NCBI GenBank assembly: GCA_018814305.1
Contig: JAHJAA010000018.1
Location: 30,244 to 94,243 of the forward strand
Length of the DNA stretch: 64,000 bases
Direction: 5' to 3'
Origin: Pseudomonadota bacterium
GTDB taxonomy: Bacteria > Desulfobacterota > Desulfobulbia > Desulfobulbales > JAGXFP01
Under the pieces are notes generated by a model. That model was given only the letters and a program-made list of their open reading frames with translations, was not told the DNA's origin and did not search any database. Positions 36,984-45,904 of the stretch are shown here, in pieces; the first letter of the stretch is position 1, and the number at the start of each line of letters is the position of its first letter. A program made the translations under genes and the position numbers.

Positions 36984-37594
36984 GGGAACTGCCCCAGACG
37001 ACGATTGCGCAAAGCCAAACTTTGCTGCCGGAAGTTATGTTGAATGAGCCTTTCCTTATCATCATCACTTATCAGGATAAAACGAAGGGCAACTATAAAA
37101 ACATCATTGCCTTTGCTATCAATATCTTGGCGGACACTGACCACTTTACCGAAACAAAAGATATAATAATAGCTGGGAAGAAGCGTGATGTGCAACCCGA
37201 GGATCTGTTCGGTCTCAAAGGAAGCTTTATGGATAAAAGCGAGCCCGGAAGCACTGAAATTAACCTCCATCAGGTTCATCCGCTCAAAGGGAGAAACTTC
37301 ACCACTGATTTTCTGCAGGACCATGTTCAGTTTTGTGTCAAGGTGCTGCAGGAAGAGGCCCAGTTCAGGGTCCTTTTCCTGCAAGCGGGAAAGTGCCTGC
37401 TGAGCACCGACATACATCTGCATATCAGCCAGACCGGTATTATGATAATAAGAAATACCTCTCAGGAAATCTTCCTGTATTGCCTCAAACTGTTCCTTTC
37501 CGACCAGCTCGAAGCTGAATAGAATTCGATCAGTTGCTCGTACGGCTTGACGCCTTTCTTCTTCCATTTGGGTCATGTCCATCCTTTTGTTCAA
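36980..37594 (-). CDS. Atypical PilZ protein with a helical insertion
   Basis: A 204-residue protein with both PilZ c-di-GMP motifs, R15-x3-R19 and N112-x-S-x2-G117, followed by beta strands. In ordinary PilZ domains the two motifs are about 20-30 residues apart; here about 90 residues of helical sequence lie between them. Helix-inserted PilZ variants are known (Xanthomonas type). The gene follows motB by 78 bases on the same strand, which suggests c-di-GMP control of the motor. It overlaps the fumarase alpha gene, with which it shares transcription. Confidence 0.75.
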   Translation of the reverse strand: MNKRMDMTQMEEERRQAVRATDRILFSFELVGKEQFEAIQEDFLRGISYYHNTGLADMQMYVGAQQALSRLQEKDPELGLFLQHLDTKLNMVLQKISGEVSPFERMNLMEVNFSASGLAFIHKASFETEQILGLHITLLPSYYYIFCFGKVVSVRQDIDSKGNDVFIVALRFILISDDDKERLIQHNFRQQSLALRNRRLGQFP

Positions 37595-37671
37595 ACGATC
37601 AAAGCCAGCTCAGGATGTAAAGGTGTTTACTTGTCACAACTCGCAAAGAGATGACCAAAACACCTTCATAA

Positions 37672-38418
37672 TTATTCAGACGGGGAGCTCTCCAAAGCAT
37701 TTATCCCCTTCCCTGACAACCCTGGACGAATCAAAAATTCAACCCGGCGATTACGGGCACGATTTTCCGGGGTATTATTATCAACAAGGGGAATGCCATC
37801 GGCATATCCGGTGGCAAACATCCGCTCCGAAGGTATCTTAAATTTTTGAGCCCAATACTCCACAACGTTAACGGCTCGAGCGGCCGACAAACTCCAGTTC
37901 GAGCGGTATGAGGCTCCCTCGGCCAATGGAATGTTATCCGTATGTCCCTTGACTGAAATAATTGCATCATACGTCGCAATAACTTTACCGATCTTATCTA
38001 ATAATAATTTGAACTTATCTTTGATTTCGGCATGGCCCAGATCAAAAGCCAGAGAGTCCTTAATCCGGAGGGTCATACCATCGGGTCCTGTGTCGAGTTC
38101 GGCACTTCCCTGCGCAAGTTCATTGGCAAGTTCTTCCTCAATGGCCTCTTTTAATTGAACGGCCATGGGAGTGGACATGAACCCGGTGGCAATGATCAAT
38201 TGGCCTTGGGGACTTTCAAAAGTCTTGACTTCACGCTGGACCCCGAAGGCCTTTTCCATGGAACCGGCCACCTGTTTGAATTTTTGTCGGTCCATTTCGG
38301 AAAAGGAAAGCAGGAGAATGAAGAACGTCATCAACAAGGACATCAAATCGGCAAAGGTACACATCCAGGCTGGGGCACCAGCCGGGCATTCCTCTTGTTT
38401 GCTTTCATCATCAGACAT
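37672..38418 (-). CDS. motB: Flagellar stator protein MotB
   Basis: A 248-residue stator B subunit. The single transmembrane helix (about 22-45) contains the ion-pathway Asp24 in F-A-D-L-M-S-L-L-M-T-F-F. A plug/linker region and a C-terminal OmpA-like peptidoglycan-binding domain (about 120-235: G-H-T-D-N-I-P, N-R-R-V-E-F) follow. Whether protons or sodium ions are used cannot be told safely. It lies 70 bases after motA. Confidence 0.93.
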   Translation of the reverse strand: MSDDESKQEECPAGAPAWMCTFADLMSLLMTFFILLLSFSEMDRQKFKQVAGSMEKAFGVQREVKTFESPQGQLIIATGFMSTPMAVQLKEAIEEELANELAQGSAELDTGPDGMTLRIKDSLAFDLGHAEIKDKFKLLLDKIGKVIATYDAIISVKGHTDNIPLAEGASYRSNWSLSAARAVNVVEYWAQKFKIPSERMFATGYADGIPLVDNNTPENRARNRRVEFLIRPGLSGKGINALESSPSE

Positions 38419-38488
38419 GTTTTACCTATGGTCACGACGATGGCATTTCCGATCAGGAGCAAGCATCAATTTGGGCATATGAACATTA

Positions 38489-39250
38489 TTACTTGCTCTC
38501 ACCGGCGCTCCGTTCCTTCGGCGGCAAGAAAGTTTCAAGATATTCCTCCATCACCCTAGGGTTCAGTCCTTTGAGAATCCCAAGAACACCTTCAATTATC
38601 AGACGACGATTGCGTTCCTCTTCCTGGCTGCGCAAGCCTAATTTATCTGCGATGGGAAGAAAAAACAGGTTCGCCGCCACCGCCCCATAGAGGGTGGTCA
38701 ATAGACATACCGCCATGGCCGGCCCAATGGCGGATGGATCATCCATATTGGCCAACATCTGCACCAGACCGACCAAGGTGCCGATCATTCCGAAGGCAGG
38801 GGCCGAATCTCCCATGGCGGAAAAAGTCTTTTTACCAAGGCCATGCCTTTCCATGGTCAGATTGACCTCTTTTTTCAGGACATCTTCGATAAACTCGGCC
38901 TCATGTCCATCAACACAGTACATGATCGCTTTTTTGAGGAAGGGATCGGCAATAGGTTGTTGTTCCAAGACGATAAGCCCATTTTTCCGGGCAATATTGG
39001 CCAGATTAACGATCTCTTCAATGACTTGTCGGGAGTTACTGAGGCGAGTGAAAAAGACATTCATTGCGACTTTAATGGAATTAATCACGTCTCCCATACC
39101 GAAACGGATTAACGCTGCTGCCACGGTCCCGCCCCCGACGATCAGAACTGAGGGGATATTGATAAAAAGCAGAAGAGAGCCACCCAAAAGGATAGCGATG
39201 AGAAGGATAATGGTCCCACTGGCAATGCCGATAATCGTTGCTAAATCCAT
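38489..39250 (-). CDS. motA: Flagellar stator protein MotA/PomA type
   Basis: A 253-residue stator A subunit with four hydrophobic helices (about 2-22, 30-50, 150-172 and 180-202). The cytoplasmic loop between helices 2 and 3 carries the charged residues that contact FliG, and the P-A-F-G-M-I-G-T-L-V-G-L-V motif is present. PomA-like proteins share this length. It is the partner of motB downstream. Confidence 0.94.
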   Translation of the reverse strand: MDLATIIGIASGTIILLIAILLGGSLLLFINIPSVLIVGGGTVAAALIRFGMGDVINSIKVAMNVFFTRLSNSRQVIEEIVNLANIARKNGLIVLEQQPIADPFLKKAIMYCVDGHEAEFIEDVLKKEVNLTMERHGLGKKTFSAMGDSAPAFGMIGTLVGLVQMLANMDDPSAIGPAMAVCLLTTLYGAVAANLFFLPIADKLGLRSQEEERNRRLIIEGVLGILKGLNPRVMEEYLETFLPPKERSAGESK

Positions 39251-39317
39251 ACCCGATCCTTAATAAAACTAGGCATCTGCCCCATTACGAACTTAGAAAT
39301 AACCTAAAAATACGGGA

Positions 39318-40166
39318 TCAACTCTCAACATCGCCAAGGATGTCTTCAATCGCCATATCCATGGTGAAGCTATGGGCGGAATCAGGAAAGCTACCGCTCT
39401 TAACCTCTGCTATATATGAGGATACCGCTTCTTTGATCTGCGGTGCAAGCTTTACATATACTTTTACAAAACTGGGGACATATTTCTCAAAGAGGCCTAA
39501 AAGATCATGGATAACCAGTACTTGACCATCACAATGGCTTCCTGCGCCTATTCCGATGGTAGGAATGGCAAGCTCCCGACTGATCACACCGGCAAGTTGG
39601 TCAGGAATACATTCCAAGACTACGGCAAATGCGCCGGCTCGTTCCAGTTCGCGGGCCTCACGGATAATCCGACGAGCCGAATCAATATCCCTGCCTTGAA
39701 CCTTATAACCACCTAACTGGCAGGCAGTCTGTGGAGTGAGACCGATATGACCCATAACGGGAATTCCGGCCCGGACCAAGGCCCGAACGGTTTCACAGAC
39801 CTCTATCCCACCCTCCAATTTAACCGCCTCGCATCCCGCCTCTTTCAGAAAACGACCACCATTCCGAACCGCCTCCTCCACACTGACCTGATAGGAGAGA
39901 AAAGGCATATCACCAACCAACAGGGCGCGTTTAACCCCATGACGCACGGCCCGGGCATGATGAACCATCTCATCCATGGTCACCGGCACGGTGGATTCAT
40001 AGCCAAGAACTACCATACCCAGCGAATCACCGACCAGAATTACATCAATACCGGCAGCATCCAATACCCTGGCGAAGCTGGCATCATAGGCAGTCAACAT
40101 GGCAATTTTTTCACCGGAATTCTTCATGGCAAAAAGATCGGGCAGGGTCATTTTGGTATCTTTCAT
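39318..40166 (-). CDS. panB: 3-methyl-2-oxobutanoate hydroxymethyltransferase
   Basis: A 282-residue PanB, which makes ketopantoate from 2-oxoisovalerate and methylenetetrahydrofolate in pantothenate/CoA synthesis. Diagnostic motifs: M-L-T-A-Y-D-A-S-F-A near residue 20, G-D-S-L-G-M-V-V-L-G-Y near 46, K-L-E-G-G near 115, G-H-I-G-L-T-P-Q near 137, and I-G-I-G-A-G-S-H-C-D-G-Q-V-L-V near 205. No other pan gene lies next to it. It starts nine bases after the ruvB stop. Confidence 0.96.
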   Translation of the reverse strand: MKDTKMTLPDLFAMKNSGEKIAMLTAYDASFARVLDAAGIDVILVGDSLGMVVLGYESTVPVTMDEMVHHARAVRHGVKRALLVGDMPFLSYQVSVEEAVRNGGRFLKEAGCEAVKLEGGIEVCETVRALVRAGIPVMGHIGLTPQTACQLGGYKVQGRDIDSARRIIREARELERAGAFAVVLECIPDQLAGVISRELAIPTIGIGAGSHCDGQVLVIHDLLGLFEKYVPSFVKVYVKLAPQIKEAVSSYIAEVKSGSFPDSAHSFTMDMAIEDILGDVES

Positions 40167-40175
40167 CAGATCACC

Positions 40176-41219
40176 CTAAAAAAGTCTTCTGTTCATATCT
40201 TCGTCCATCACCAACCGCTGGCCGACCATGGACCGCCCAAAATGATCGTACGCTGATTGGGTAGCCACCCTCCCCCTGGCCGTGCGCATGAGAAATCCTG
40301 ACTGGATAAGATAGGGTTCATAGACATCCTCCAGGGTGGTTTTCTCCTCACATACGGCAGTTGCCAAGGTCTCAATACCCAGAGGACCTCCTTGAAATTT
40401 ATCAATTATGGTCAAGAGAATCTTCCGATCCATCTCATCCAATCCTCGATGGTCAACAGCCAGCATGGTCAGGGCCTGATCGGCCACTTTCGCGGTGATG
40501 ATTCCCTGGGCCTTAACTTCAGCGAAATCACGAACCCGCTTCAACAGCCGATTGGCTATCCGGGGAGTCCCACGGGAACGACCGGCAATCTCAAGGGCGC
40601 CGTCCGCTTCAATGGTAATTCCAAGCAAACGAGCAGATCGAGTTACAATCTCAACAAGTTCATCTACCTCATAAAATTCCAGCCGAAGCACTACCCCGAA
40701 ACGATCCCTGAGTGGGGGGGTCAACAGCCCAGTCCGGGTGGTGGCACCTATCAGGGTAAACCGGGGCAGATCCATCTTCACCGATCTGGCCCCAGGCCCC
40801 TGGCCAATGACCAGATCCAGCTGGAAATCCTCCATGGCGGGGTAAAGAATCTCTTCCACCACATGGTTCAGTCGGTGGATCTCATCGATAAACAGGACAT
40901 CTCCTTCCTGGAGACTGGTGAGAATTGCCGCAAGATCACCGGGGCGTTCGATAACCGGACCAGAGGTTACCCTGATGTTGGTCTCCATTTCATTGGCAAT
41001 AATATAGGAAAGGGTGGTTTTACCCAGACCGGGGAAACCGTGCAACAAGACATGATCCAGCGGTTCCTGTCGTCCCAGGGCGGCCTGGATGGCTATTTCA
41101 AGGTTCTTCTTGAGTTGCTGCTGACCGATATATGAAGCGAGGCGACGAGGCCGCAACGCATGATCTAGTTGATCATCCCGTCCGGTATGGGCAGCAATAA
41201 TTCGTTCTTCATGATTCAC
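40176..41219 (-). CDS. ruvB: Holliday junction branch-migration ATPase RuvB
   Basis: A 347-residue RuvB AAA+ helicase. The N-terminal [11 protein letters not shown] motif, Walker [10 protein letters not shown], Walker [10 protein letters not shown], sensor I I-G-A-T-T-R and arginine finger region are all visible, followed by a winged-helix domain ([10 protein letters not shown]). It overlaps ruvA by four bases. Confidence 0.97.
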   Translation of the reverse strand: MNHEERIIAAHTGRDDQLDHALRPRRLASYIGQQQLKKNLEIAIQAALGRQEPLDHVLLHGFPGLGKTTLSYIIANEMETNIRVTSGPVIERPGDLAAILTSLQEGDVLFIDEIHRLNHVVEEILYPAMEDFQLDLVIGQGPGARSVKMDLPRFTLIGATTRTGLLTPPLRDRFGVVLRLEFYEVDELVEIVTRSARLLGITIEADGALEIAGRSRGTPRIANRLLKRVRDFAEVKAQGIITAKVADQALTMLAVDHRGLDEMDRKILLTIIDKFQGGPLGIETLATAVCEEKTTLEDVYEPYLIQSGFLMRTARGRVATQSAYDHFGRSMVGQRLVMDEDMNRRLF

Positions 41220-41833
41220 GCCAGACTCCTCAAGGCCAAGCGAAGCAGATCTCCCAAGGCCAGAGCGGCATATTCGTCATCGCCCAGGCCACGGACAACC
41301 TGATCAAGTGCCTTCCGGGCATTGGCCGGAGAATAGCCAAGATTAACCAAGGCGGAGACCACATCGGCTGATAGTTGATCGGTATGTTCAGCCAGGGAGT
41401 AAGGTAAAACAACGGAGTCGGAAATAGGGAGAAATTTGACCTTATCCTTCAACTCGACACAGAGTCGTTCCGCCGTTTTTTTACCGACCCCTTGGAGACG
41501 GGTCAAACGGGCGATGTCCCCACCTCCAATGGCATGGGCCAGATCGGCCGGTCCCATACCGCCCAGAATGGTCATGGCCAACCGGGGGCCGATCCCTGAA
41601 ACGGTGACTAGCAGGAGAAACATTTCCTTTTCTTTGGCATCCAGAAAACCATAGAGATCGATGGCATCATCTCGGACATTGGTATGGATGAAGAGAAAGA
41701 CCTCATCACCAACCTTTGGAAGATATGGCTCGATGGAGGTCATACAGCGAACCTGATACCCAACGCCGCCCACTTCGACGATCAACTCATCCGGCGTCGC
41801 ATGGGTGAGTATGCCTCTGAGGCTGGCAATCAT
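41216..41833 (-). CDS. ruvA: Holliday junction DNA-binding protein RuvA
   Basis: A 205-residue RuvA: an N-terminal OB fold ([16 protein letters not shown]), two helix-hairpin-helix motifs (V-S-G-I-G-P-R-L-A and [12 protein letters not shown]) and a C-terminal domain that contacts RuvB. It overlaps both ruvC and ruvB by ATGA junctions, so the three are translated as a unit. Confidence 0.97.
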   Translation of the reverse strand: MIASLRGILTHATPDELIVEVGGVGYQVRCMTSIEPYLPKVGDEVFLFIHTNVRDDAIDLYGFLDAKEKEMFLLLVTVSGIGPRLAMTILGGMGPADLAHAIGGGDIARLTRLQGVGKKTAERLCVELKDKVKFLPISDSVVLPYSLAEHTDQLSADVVSALVNLGYSPANARKALDQVVRGLGDDEYAALALGDLLRLALRSLA

Positions 41834-42306
41834 AGTTCCACCTGGCAGTGATTGGCATGGCAGATGGCCACCGCCAATGCATCCGAGGCATCCTGACTGG
41901 GCGCCTTGGCAAGAGAGAGAATAACCCGAACCATATTCTGAACCTGAACCTTTTCGGCATTACCAAATCCCGCCACGGCCTGTTTGACGTGTCGGGGAGT
42001 ATATTCCGCCAAGGGGAGCCCTCGGCGGGTTACCGCCAAAATCAGAACCCCCCGAGCATGGCCAAGTTTCAGGGCGGACTGGGCGTTTTTGGCCATAAAA
42101 ATATCTTCAATAGCTGCCCGATCAGGACCATGAAGGGTGATCACCTCTGCCAGACCGGCATACAGTTCACCCAATCGCTCAGAAAATGACAAGGAAGGAC
42201 TCACCCGAATAACGCCGCATGAGATAAAGTTCAAACCACGACGAGTTACGTCGATAACACCATATCCGGTCGCTCTCGATCCGGGATCAATCCCGAGGAT
42301 CCGCAT
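41830..42306 (-). CDS. ruvC: Holliday junction resolvase RuvC
   Basis: A 158-residue RuvC endonuclease with the first catalytic Asp in R-I-L-G-I-D-P-G-S, Glu in A-I-E-D-I-F and the C-terminal acidic residues in Q-D-A-S-D-A-L-A-V-A-I-C-H. CTGGAGGG precedes the ATG. It resolves junctions moved by RuvAB, encoded directly downstream. Confidence 0.96.
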   Translation of the reverse strand: MRILGIDPGSRATGYGVIDVTRRGLNFISCGVIRVSPSLSFSERLGELYAGLAEVITLHGPDRAAIEDIFMAKNAQSALKLGHARGVLILAVTRRGLPLAEYTPRHVKQAVAGFGNAEKVQVQNMVRVILSLAKAPSQDASDALAVAICHANHCQVEL

Positions 42307-42412
42307 CTCGACCCTCCAGGAGGTTTATTTTAAGATCACTTTCGGTCACACCACAGGGCGACCGTTATTAAACTTTGATCCGGTCTCCAGAGTGCCCAAT
42401 GGCCCCTCTAGA

Positions 42413-43165
42413 CTATTGGGAAATTGCTTCCATAATCTCATCTGGAATATCGAAATTAGCGTGGACATTCTGCACATCATCATTGTCCTCGAGGTTATCG
42501 ATAAGTTTCATGAGCTGACGTGCCGTTTTTTCATCTGCTACATCCACCACATTTTTGGGAATCATGGCAATATTGGCTTCGATGAAGGCAAGCCCTGACT
42601 GCTCCAATGTTTCCCGGACCAGATCAAATTTATCAGGTGCAGTGAGCACTTGATAAACATTGTCGTCCTCGACCATATCCTCAGCCCCGGCCTCCAGGGC
42701 CATGTCCATGAGCTTTTCCTCGTCAATGGCTTCATGTTCGACCAGGATCGATCCCTTACGATCAAACATCCAGCCAACGCAACCCGATTCACCAAGATTA
42801 CCCCCGGCTTTACTAAAAAAACTCCTGACCTCGGCCACGGTACGATTCCGGTTATCGGTCATACACTCAACAAGTACGGCAACCCCGCCTGGCCCATAAC
42901 CTTCATAGAGGATCTCTTCATAGTTGACCCCTTCCAGTTCACCGGTTCCTTTCTTTATCCCTCTCTCGACGTTGTCCTTGGGCATATTCACCGCTTTGGC
43001 CGCTGCAATGGCGGTCCTTAACCGGGGATTGGCCGCCGGATCACCACCACCCATACGGGCCGCAACGGTAATTTCTTTAATCAGTTTGGTGAATATTTTA
43101 CCACGCTTGGCGTCGGCTGCCCCCTTTCGGTGCTTAATATTAGCCCACTTGGAATGTCCAGACAT
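42413..43165 (-). CDS. yebC: YebC/PmpR-family transcriptional or translational regulator
   Basis: A 250-residue YebC protein with the signature start [15 protein letters not shown] and the [14 protein letters not shown] motif. Long treated as a transcription regulator family, some members have been linked to translation of difficult peptides. It is commonly found upstream of ruvC, as here. Confidence 0.96.
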   Translation of the reverse strand: MSGHSKWANIKHRKGAADAKRGKIFTKLIKEITVAARMGGGDPAANPRLRTAIAAAKAVNMPKDNVERGIKKGTGELEGVNYEEILYEGYGPGGVAVLVECMTDNRNRTVAEVRSFFSKAGGNLGESGCVGWMFDRKGSILVEHEAIDEEKLMDMALEAGAEDMVEDDNVYQVLTAPDKFDLVRETLEQSGLAFIEANIAMIPKNVVDVADEKTARQLMKLIDNLEDNDDVQNVHANFDIPDEIMEAISQ

Positions 43166-43245
43166 GCAAAACTCCTTTATTATCGTTTCAAAAAAAACAA
43201 CTTTTCAGTTCAAGCTCCATAGCGTAATACGTCCACAACCCCATA

Positions 43246-43911
43246 TCAGTCAATCAGAGAGGTCATCTCATTCTGGGGGCGCCGAAACCCTTGTCCCAAA
43301 ATAAAAACCTCACGACTTTCGGAACGAGAACTCTTGGGTTTCACCACCTTTGTTTTTAGAAAAGAGGGCTTAACCTGATCAAAAAATTCCTTAAAATCAT
43401 CCCCTTCAAAAACCTTACAATAAAAAGCCCCGCCCTCTTTCAAAAGAGTACTGGCAATTTCCAGGGCCCGCCGGGAAAGGTTAAGCGACTGCTGCTGATC
43501 GGACCACTTGTTCCCAGTAGTCCTTGGTGCCATATCACTGAGTAAAACCGAAACCCCGAAAGTCTGTGAAAGAATCTCGTCGAAAACCTCCTGATGCAGA
43601 ATATTTCCAACCAAAAACCGAAGAGGGGCGCCATTGTTCACCGATATCCCTTTCACCGGCTGAAGATCAACGCCAATAACCAGACCACTTGGCCCGACGA
43701 CCTGGGCAGCATACATGGCCCAACTCCCCGGGCTACAGCCTAAATCAAGAACCGTATCACCTTTTTTGAGAAGATGATATTTCTTTTGTGCTTCTTCAAG
43801 TTTATAGACAGACCTAGCCGGGTATCCATCCTTTTTAGCCTGTTTAAAATAATGATCCTGTACTTTTTTCACAATCGACGCCCCGAGTCTGACCAGTTGA
43901 AATTTTTCCAC
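43246..43911 (-). CDS. rlmE: 23S rRNA 2'-O-methyltransferase RlmE (FtsJ/RrmJ)
   Basis: A 221-residue SAM-dependent methyltransferase with the start region D-H-Y-F-K-Q-A-K-K-D-G-Y-P-A-R-S-V-Y-K-L typical of RlmE, the SAM loop D-L-G-C-S-P-G-S-W-A and S-D-M-A-P-R-T-T-G near residue 120. The K-D-K-E catalytic set appears to be present. It methylates U2552 of 23S rRNA in E. coli. The 80-base gap to yebC shows no terminator. Confidence 0.92.
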   Translation of the reverse strand: MEKFQLVRLGASIVKKVQDHYFKQAKKDGYPARSVYKLEEAQKKYHLLKKGDTVLDLGCSPGSWAMYAAQVVGPSGLVIGVDLQPVKGISVNNGAPLRFLVGNILHQEVFDEILSQTFGVSVLLSDMAPRTTGNKWSDQQQSLNLSRRALEIASTLLKEGGAFYCKVFEGDDFKEFFDQVKPSFLKTKVVKPKSSRSESREVFILGQGFRRPQNEMTSLID

Positions 43912-44057
43912 AAATTAGTGTATATAGCCAGAATTGACAAGGATTATCAAATGCATCCCCCCGTATTTTTTAGAAAAAATCCTCATGACGCATGATTAAC
44001 CGTCTGAAATTTCATTGTATACTGATTCTGGGATACAAAACAGGAGGGGAAAAACAG

Positions 44058-44095
44058 AAAAAGGCGTCCGGATCGACTTTGACCGGACGCCTTTT
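44058..44095 (-). terminator. Rho-independent terminator below the FtrD-like gene
   Basis: The arms GGCGTCCGG and CCGGACGCC flank an 11-base loop, with A-runs before and T-runs after, so it can act in both directions. On the - strand it ends the FtrD-like gene 60 bases downstream of its stop and insulates rlmE. Confidence 0.85.
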
Positions 44096-44154
44096 CATGC
44101 TACGGAGGAGGAAATAAATTGTTCAGATTGGCAGAGATAATGTTCGCGACAACA

Positions 44155-44616
44155 TTAAATCCGTCGATATTTCATGTACCAACTGTTTGCGTTGATATCT
44201 TTCATTTGGATTACAAGCTTTCCGTCACGTTCAGTCCTGCTCAGGGGAGCCGGGTTGCAACCACCCTTTACTTCATTGATCCGGCTTGAGGCAAAACGCT
44301 GGCCGCAATTATCACAAACCATGAAATCACCTTCCTGATGATACCCTTTACCTGCCTTGTAACAGACGTCACAGGCATCGACAGCCGCCCGGACAATGCC
44401 GTCACGACTCTTTAAAACAAAGAAGGTGACCAGAGTGCCGTCATCGGCCTTAACTTTGAAGAAATGCGCCTGACCATCACTTACCGACGCCAAGGGAAGT
44501 GATAACTCTCCATTGACAGAATTGAGGGTGTTTGAATCAGCCGAGGAAGTACTGCACGCAGAAAGAAATAGAGGAAGGCTGACGGCAAGGATGGCCAGGT
44601 GAGCAAATATTTTCAT
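44155..44616 (-). CDS. DUF2318/FtrD-like iron-sulfur lipoprotein
   Basis: A 153-residue predicted lipoprotein: the signal ends L-F-L-S-A-C with the lipidated Cys21. The mature domain has two C-x2-C pairs (C-D-V-C-Y-K-A-G-K-G and V-C-D-N-C-G-Q-R-F) plus a later C, matching DUF2318 (PF10080, FtrD-like Fe-S family). Family members occur with iron or copper transporters. A sigma-54-type promoter stands 55-70 bases before the ATG, and the neighbouring ZraP-like gene has a similar one, so both probably answer to envelope metal stress. Confidence 0.8.
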   Translation of the reverse strand: MKIFAHLAILAVSLPLFLSACSTSSADSNTLNSVNGELSLPLASVSDGQAHFFKVKADDGTLVTFFVLKSRDGIVRAAVDACDVCYKAGKGYHQEGDFMVCDNCGQRFASSRINEVKGGCNPAPLSRTERDGKLVIQMKDINANSWYMKYRRI

Positions 44617-44670
44617 TGTGTGAACCTCATGGTTATTGGGGAATATTGAAAACGTTTGCTATTGTTACTA

Positions 44671-44686
44671 AGCAACTCTTATGCCA
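44671..44686 (-). promoter_or_regulatory. Sigma-54 promoter before the FtrD-like gene
   Basis: On the - strand it reads TGGCAT-AAGAG-TTGCT, with both invariant GG and GC dinucleotides correctly spaced. Predicted transcription start near 44660. It is preceded by TTG, as is the site before the ZraP-like gene (shared TTGTTGGCA). Confidence 0.75.
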
Positions 44687-44786
44687 ACAACTTATCAGGT
44701 AAACACATCTCATTGAATTTACAGAAATCATGAGTGACAACAAGCTCAAATCTACTTTTCATTGAAGGGAAAAACACCTGCTTATT

Positions 44787-44823
44787 GGAGAATATTCTCA
44801 TTTACGATGAAGAATATTCTCCA
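44787..44823. promoter_or_regulatory. Paired palindromes, possible activator site (or terminator-like hairpin)
   Basis: Two copies of the perfect palindrome AGAATATTCT are centred 22 bp apart (44789-44798 and 44811-44820), i.e. on one helix face. They lie about 130-160 bp upstream of the predicted start of the FtrD-like gene, a usual distance for sigma-54 activator sites. The outer sequences also pair as a 14-bp hairpin just after the ZraP-like stop, but no T-run follows directly. Confidence 0.5.
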
Positions 44824-44841
44824 AATCACTTGAAATTATGA

Positions 44842-45261
44842 TTATTGGGGCAACTGGCCACCGGTACGTGAACGACCACTGAAAGGGCCATTACATCCAC
44901 CCCGTCCTCGGCCCTGTCCTTTTCCAAAATTTTCGATACCGGCAGCATCCGCTTGCTGGCGCAATTGGCTTTCAAGGTCAAAAATTTCACTCCAAAGTTG
45001 GGCGGCAGCGTCCTTATCGGGATTCTCCTGGTCAAGAATCTGGGCATATTCACCACGCTTTTCAAAAAGCTGGCGCCGCAACTCAGTGGTGTCGGTGCGG
45101 AACTGTTCCCGTTTCTGGAAATCCTCGGAAGTATACTCTCCAGACTGACAGTCACCGTTACAAAAGCCATTACCACCAAAACCACGACCGGCTGTGGCCG
45201 CCTGCACCCCAACCAACCCAAACACAGCAATGGCTGTTAAAACCGCTATACTTTTCTTCAT
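44842..45261 (-). CDS. ZraP/Spy-like periplasmic metal-stress protein
   Basis: A 139-residue exported protein: signal peptide (A-V-L-T-A-I-A-V-F-G-L-V-G-V-Q-A-A-T-A), then a helical heavy-metal resistance domain with F-R-T-D-T-T-E-L-R-R-Q-L-F-E-K-R and D-L-E-S-Q-L-R, and a Gly/Arg-rich tail (G-R-G-R-G-G-C-N-G). This matches the ZraP/CpxP/Spy superfamily of zinc-binding periplasmic chaperones. E. coli zraP is sigma-54-dependent under ZraSR, and a sigma-54-type site also lies before this gene. No zraSR pair is in the window. Confidence 0.82.
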   Translation of the reverse strand: MKKSIAVLTAIAVFGLVGVQAATAGRGFGGNGFCNGDCQSGEYTSEDFQKREQFRTDTTELRRQLFEKRGEYAQILDQENPDKDAAAQLWSEIFDLESQLRQQADAAGIENFGKGQGRGRGGCNGPFSGRSRTGGQLPQ

Positions 45262-45353
45262 GATGATACCTCCATAATGTTTGTCTATTCCGACCTTCCA
45301 TTTAAGGTTGGCCGAGTTTGTTAGCCATACGACCTACGGACGCAAATGTGTAT

Positions 45354-45369
45354 ATCAAATTTTGTGCCA
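45354..45369 (-). promoter_or_regulatory. Sigma-54-like promoter before the ZraP-like gene
   Basis: On the - strand it reads TGGCAC-AAAAT-TTGAT: a perfect -24 half and a -12 half in which the usual GC is GA. Predicted start near 45342, about 80 bases before the ATG. Further upstream in this 370-base gap are inverted repeats GTGGAT/ATCCAC (45489-45507) and AACAAC/GTTGTT (45446-45469) that could be activator sites; no gene is seen in the gap. Confidence 0.55.
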
Positions 45370-45631
45370 ACAACTGGAATGAAACCCATCATGTTGATAA
45401 ATCGTTGTTACTCAATCAGTTGACCTCAACACCCCCAGGAACACACCAACAACCGATGGATAGTTGTTAACCAGGATCAGTGAACACGTGGATACTTATG
45501 ATCCACCAACTTTAAAAAATATTTCGAAGGAAAAATGAATTAAGGAAAGAACTCTTTGGATAGGGCTCAGGCGATCAAACCAGAAAATCGGTATGCAACC
45601 AAAATTTCGCAATCTGATTGTGGAAAGAAAA

Positions 45632-45841
45632 TCAGTGAGCTATAATATACCGCCAGACCAAAAGAAGCCCGGCAGACAACAAGATAGGACCATTAGCGAG
45701 GTAAATGACATAGATCACTGGATACCGTTTGCCAAGCAATTCCCGGAGCCAAACCCGGTTGACCAATTTAGGAACCCAGAAAGCGACACTTACCAAGCCC
45801 CCGGTCAGGATCAAAACAATACCAGCTAATAGAAAAATCAT
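45632..45841 (-). CDS. Small two-helix membrane protein of unknown function
   Basis: A 69-residue protein with two hydrophobic helices (about 3-24 and 45-66) joined by a basic loop (N-R-V-W-L-R-E-L-L-G-K-R). GGGAGGTG stands ideally before the ATG, which is the best evidence it is translated. I do not recognise a family. It follows rsmI's strand and lies about 60 bases after that gene's stop. Confidence 0.6.
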   Translation of the reverse strand: MIFLLAGIVLILTGGLVSVAFWVPKLVNRVWLRELLGKRYPVIYVIYLANGPILLSAGLLLVWRYIIAH

Positions 45842-45904
45842 TTCACCTCCCTCAATCCCTTATCTATATGACTCAATAATCTTTATCGCCCCAGGGAAGA
45901 CGCC

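Noticed and set aside
38694..39263. 189-codon + strand frame
   Set aside because: Fully antisense to motA; the motA reading is clear and no domain is seen in the opposite frame.
45262..45631. CRISPR-like repeat series built on CAACAAC
   Set aside because: The copies are short, irregularly spaced and in both orientations; they fit promoter and inverted-repeat elements instead.
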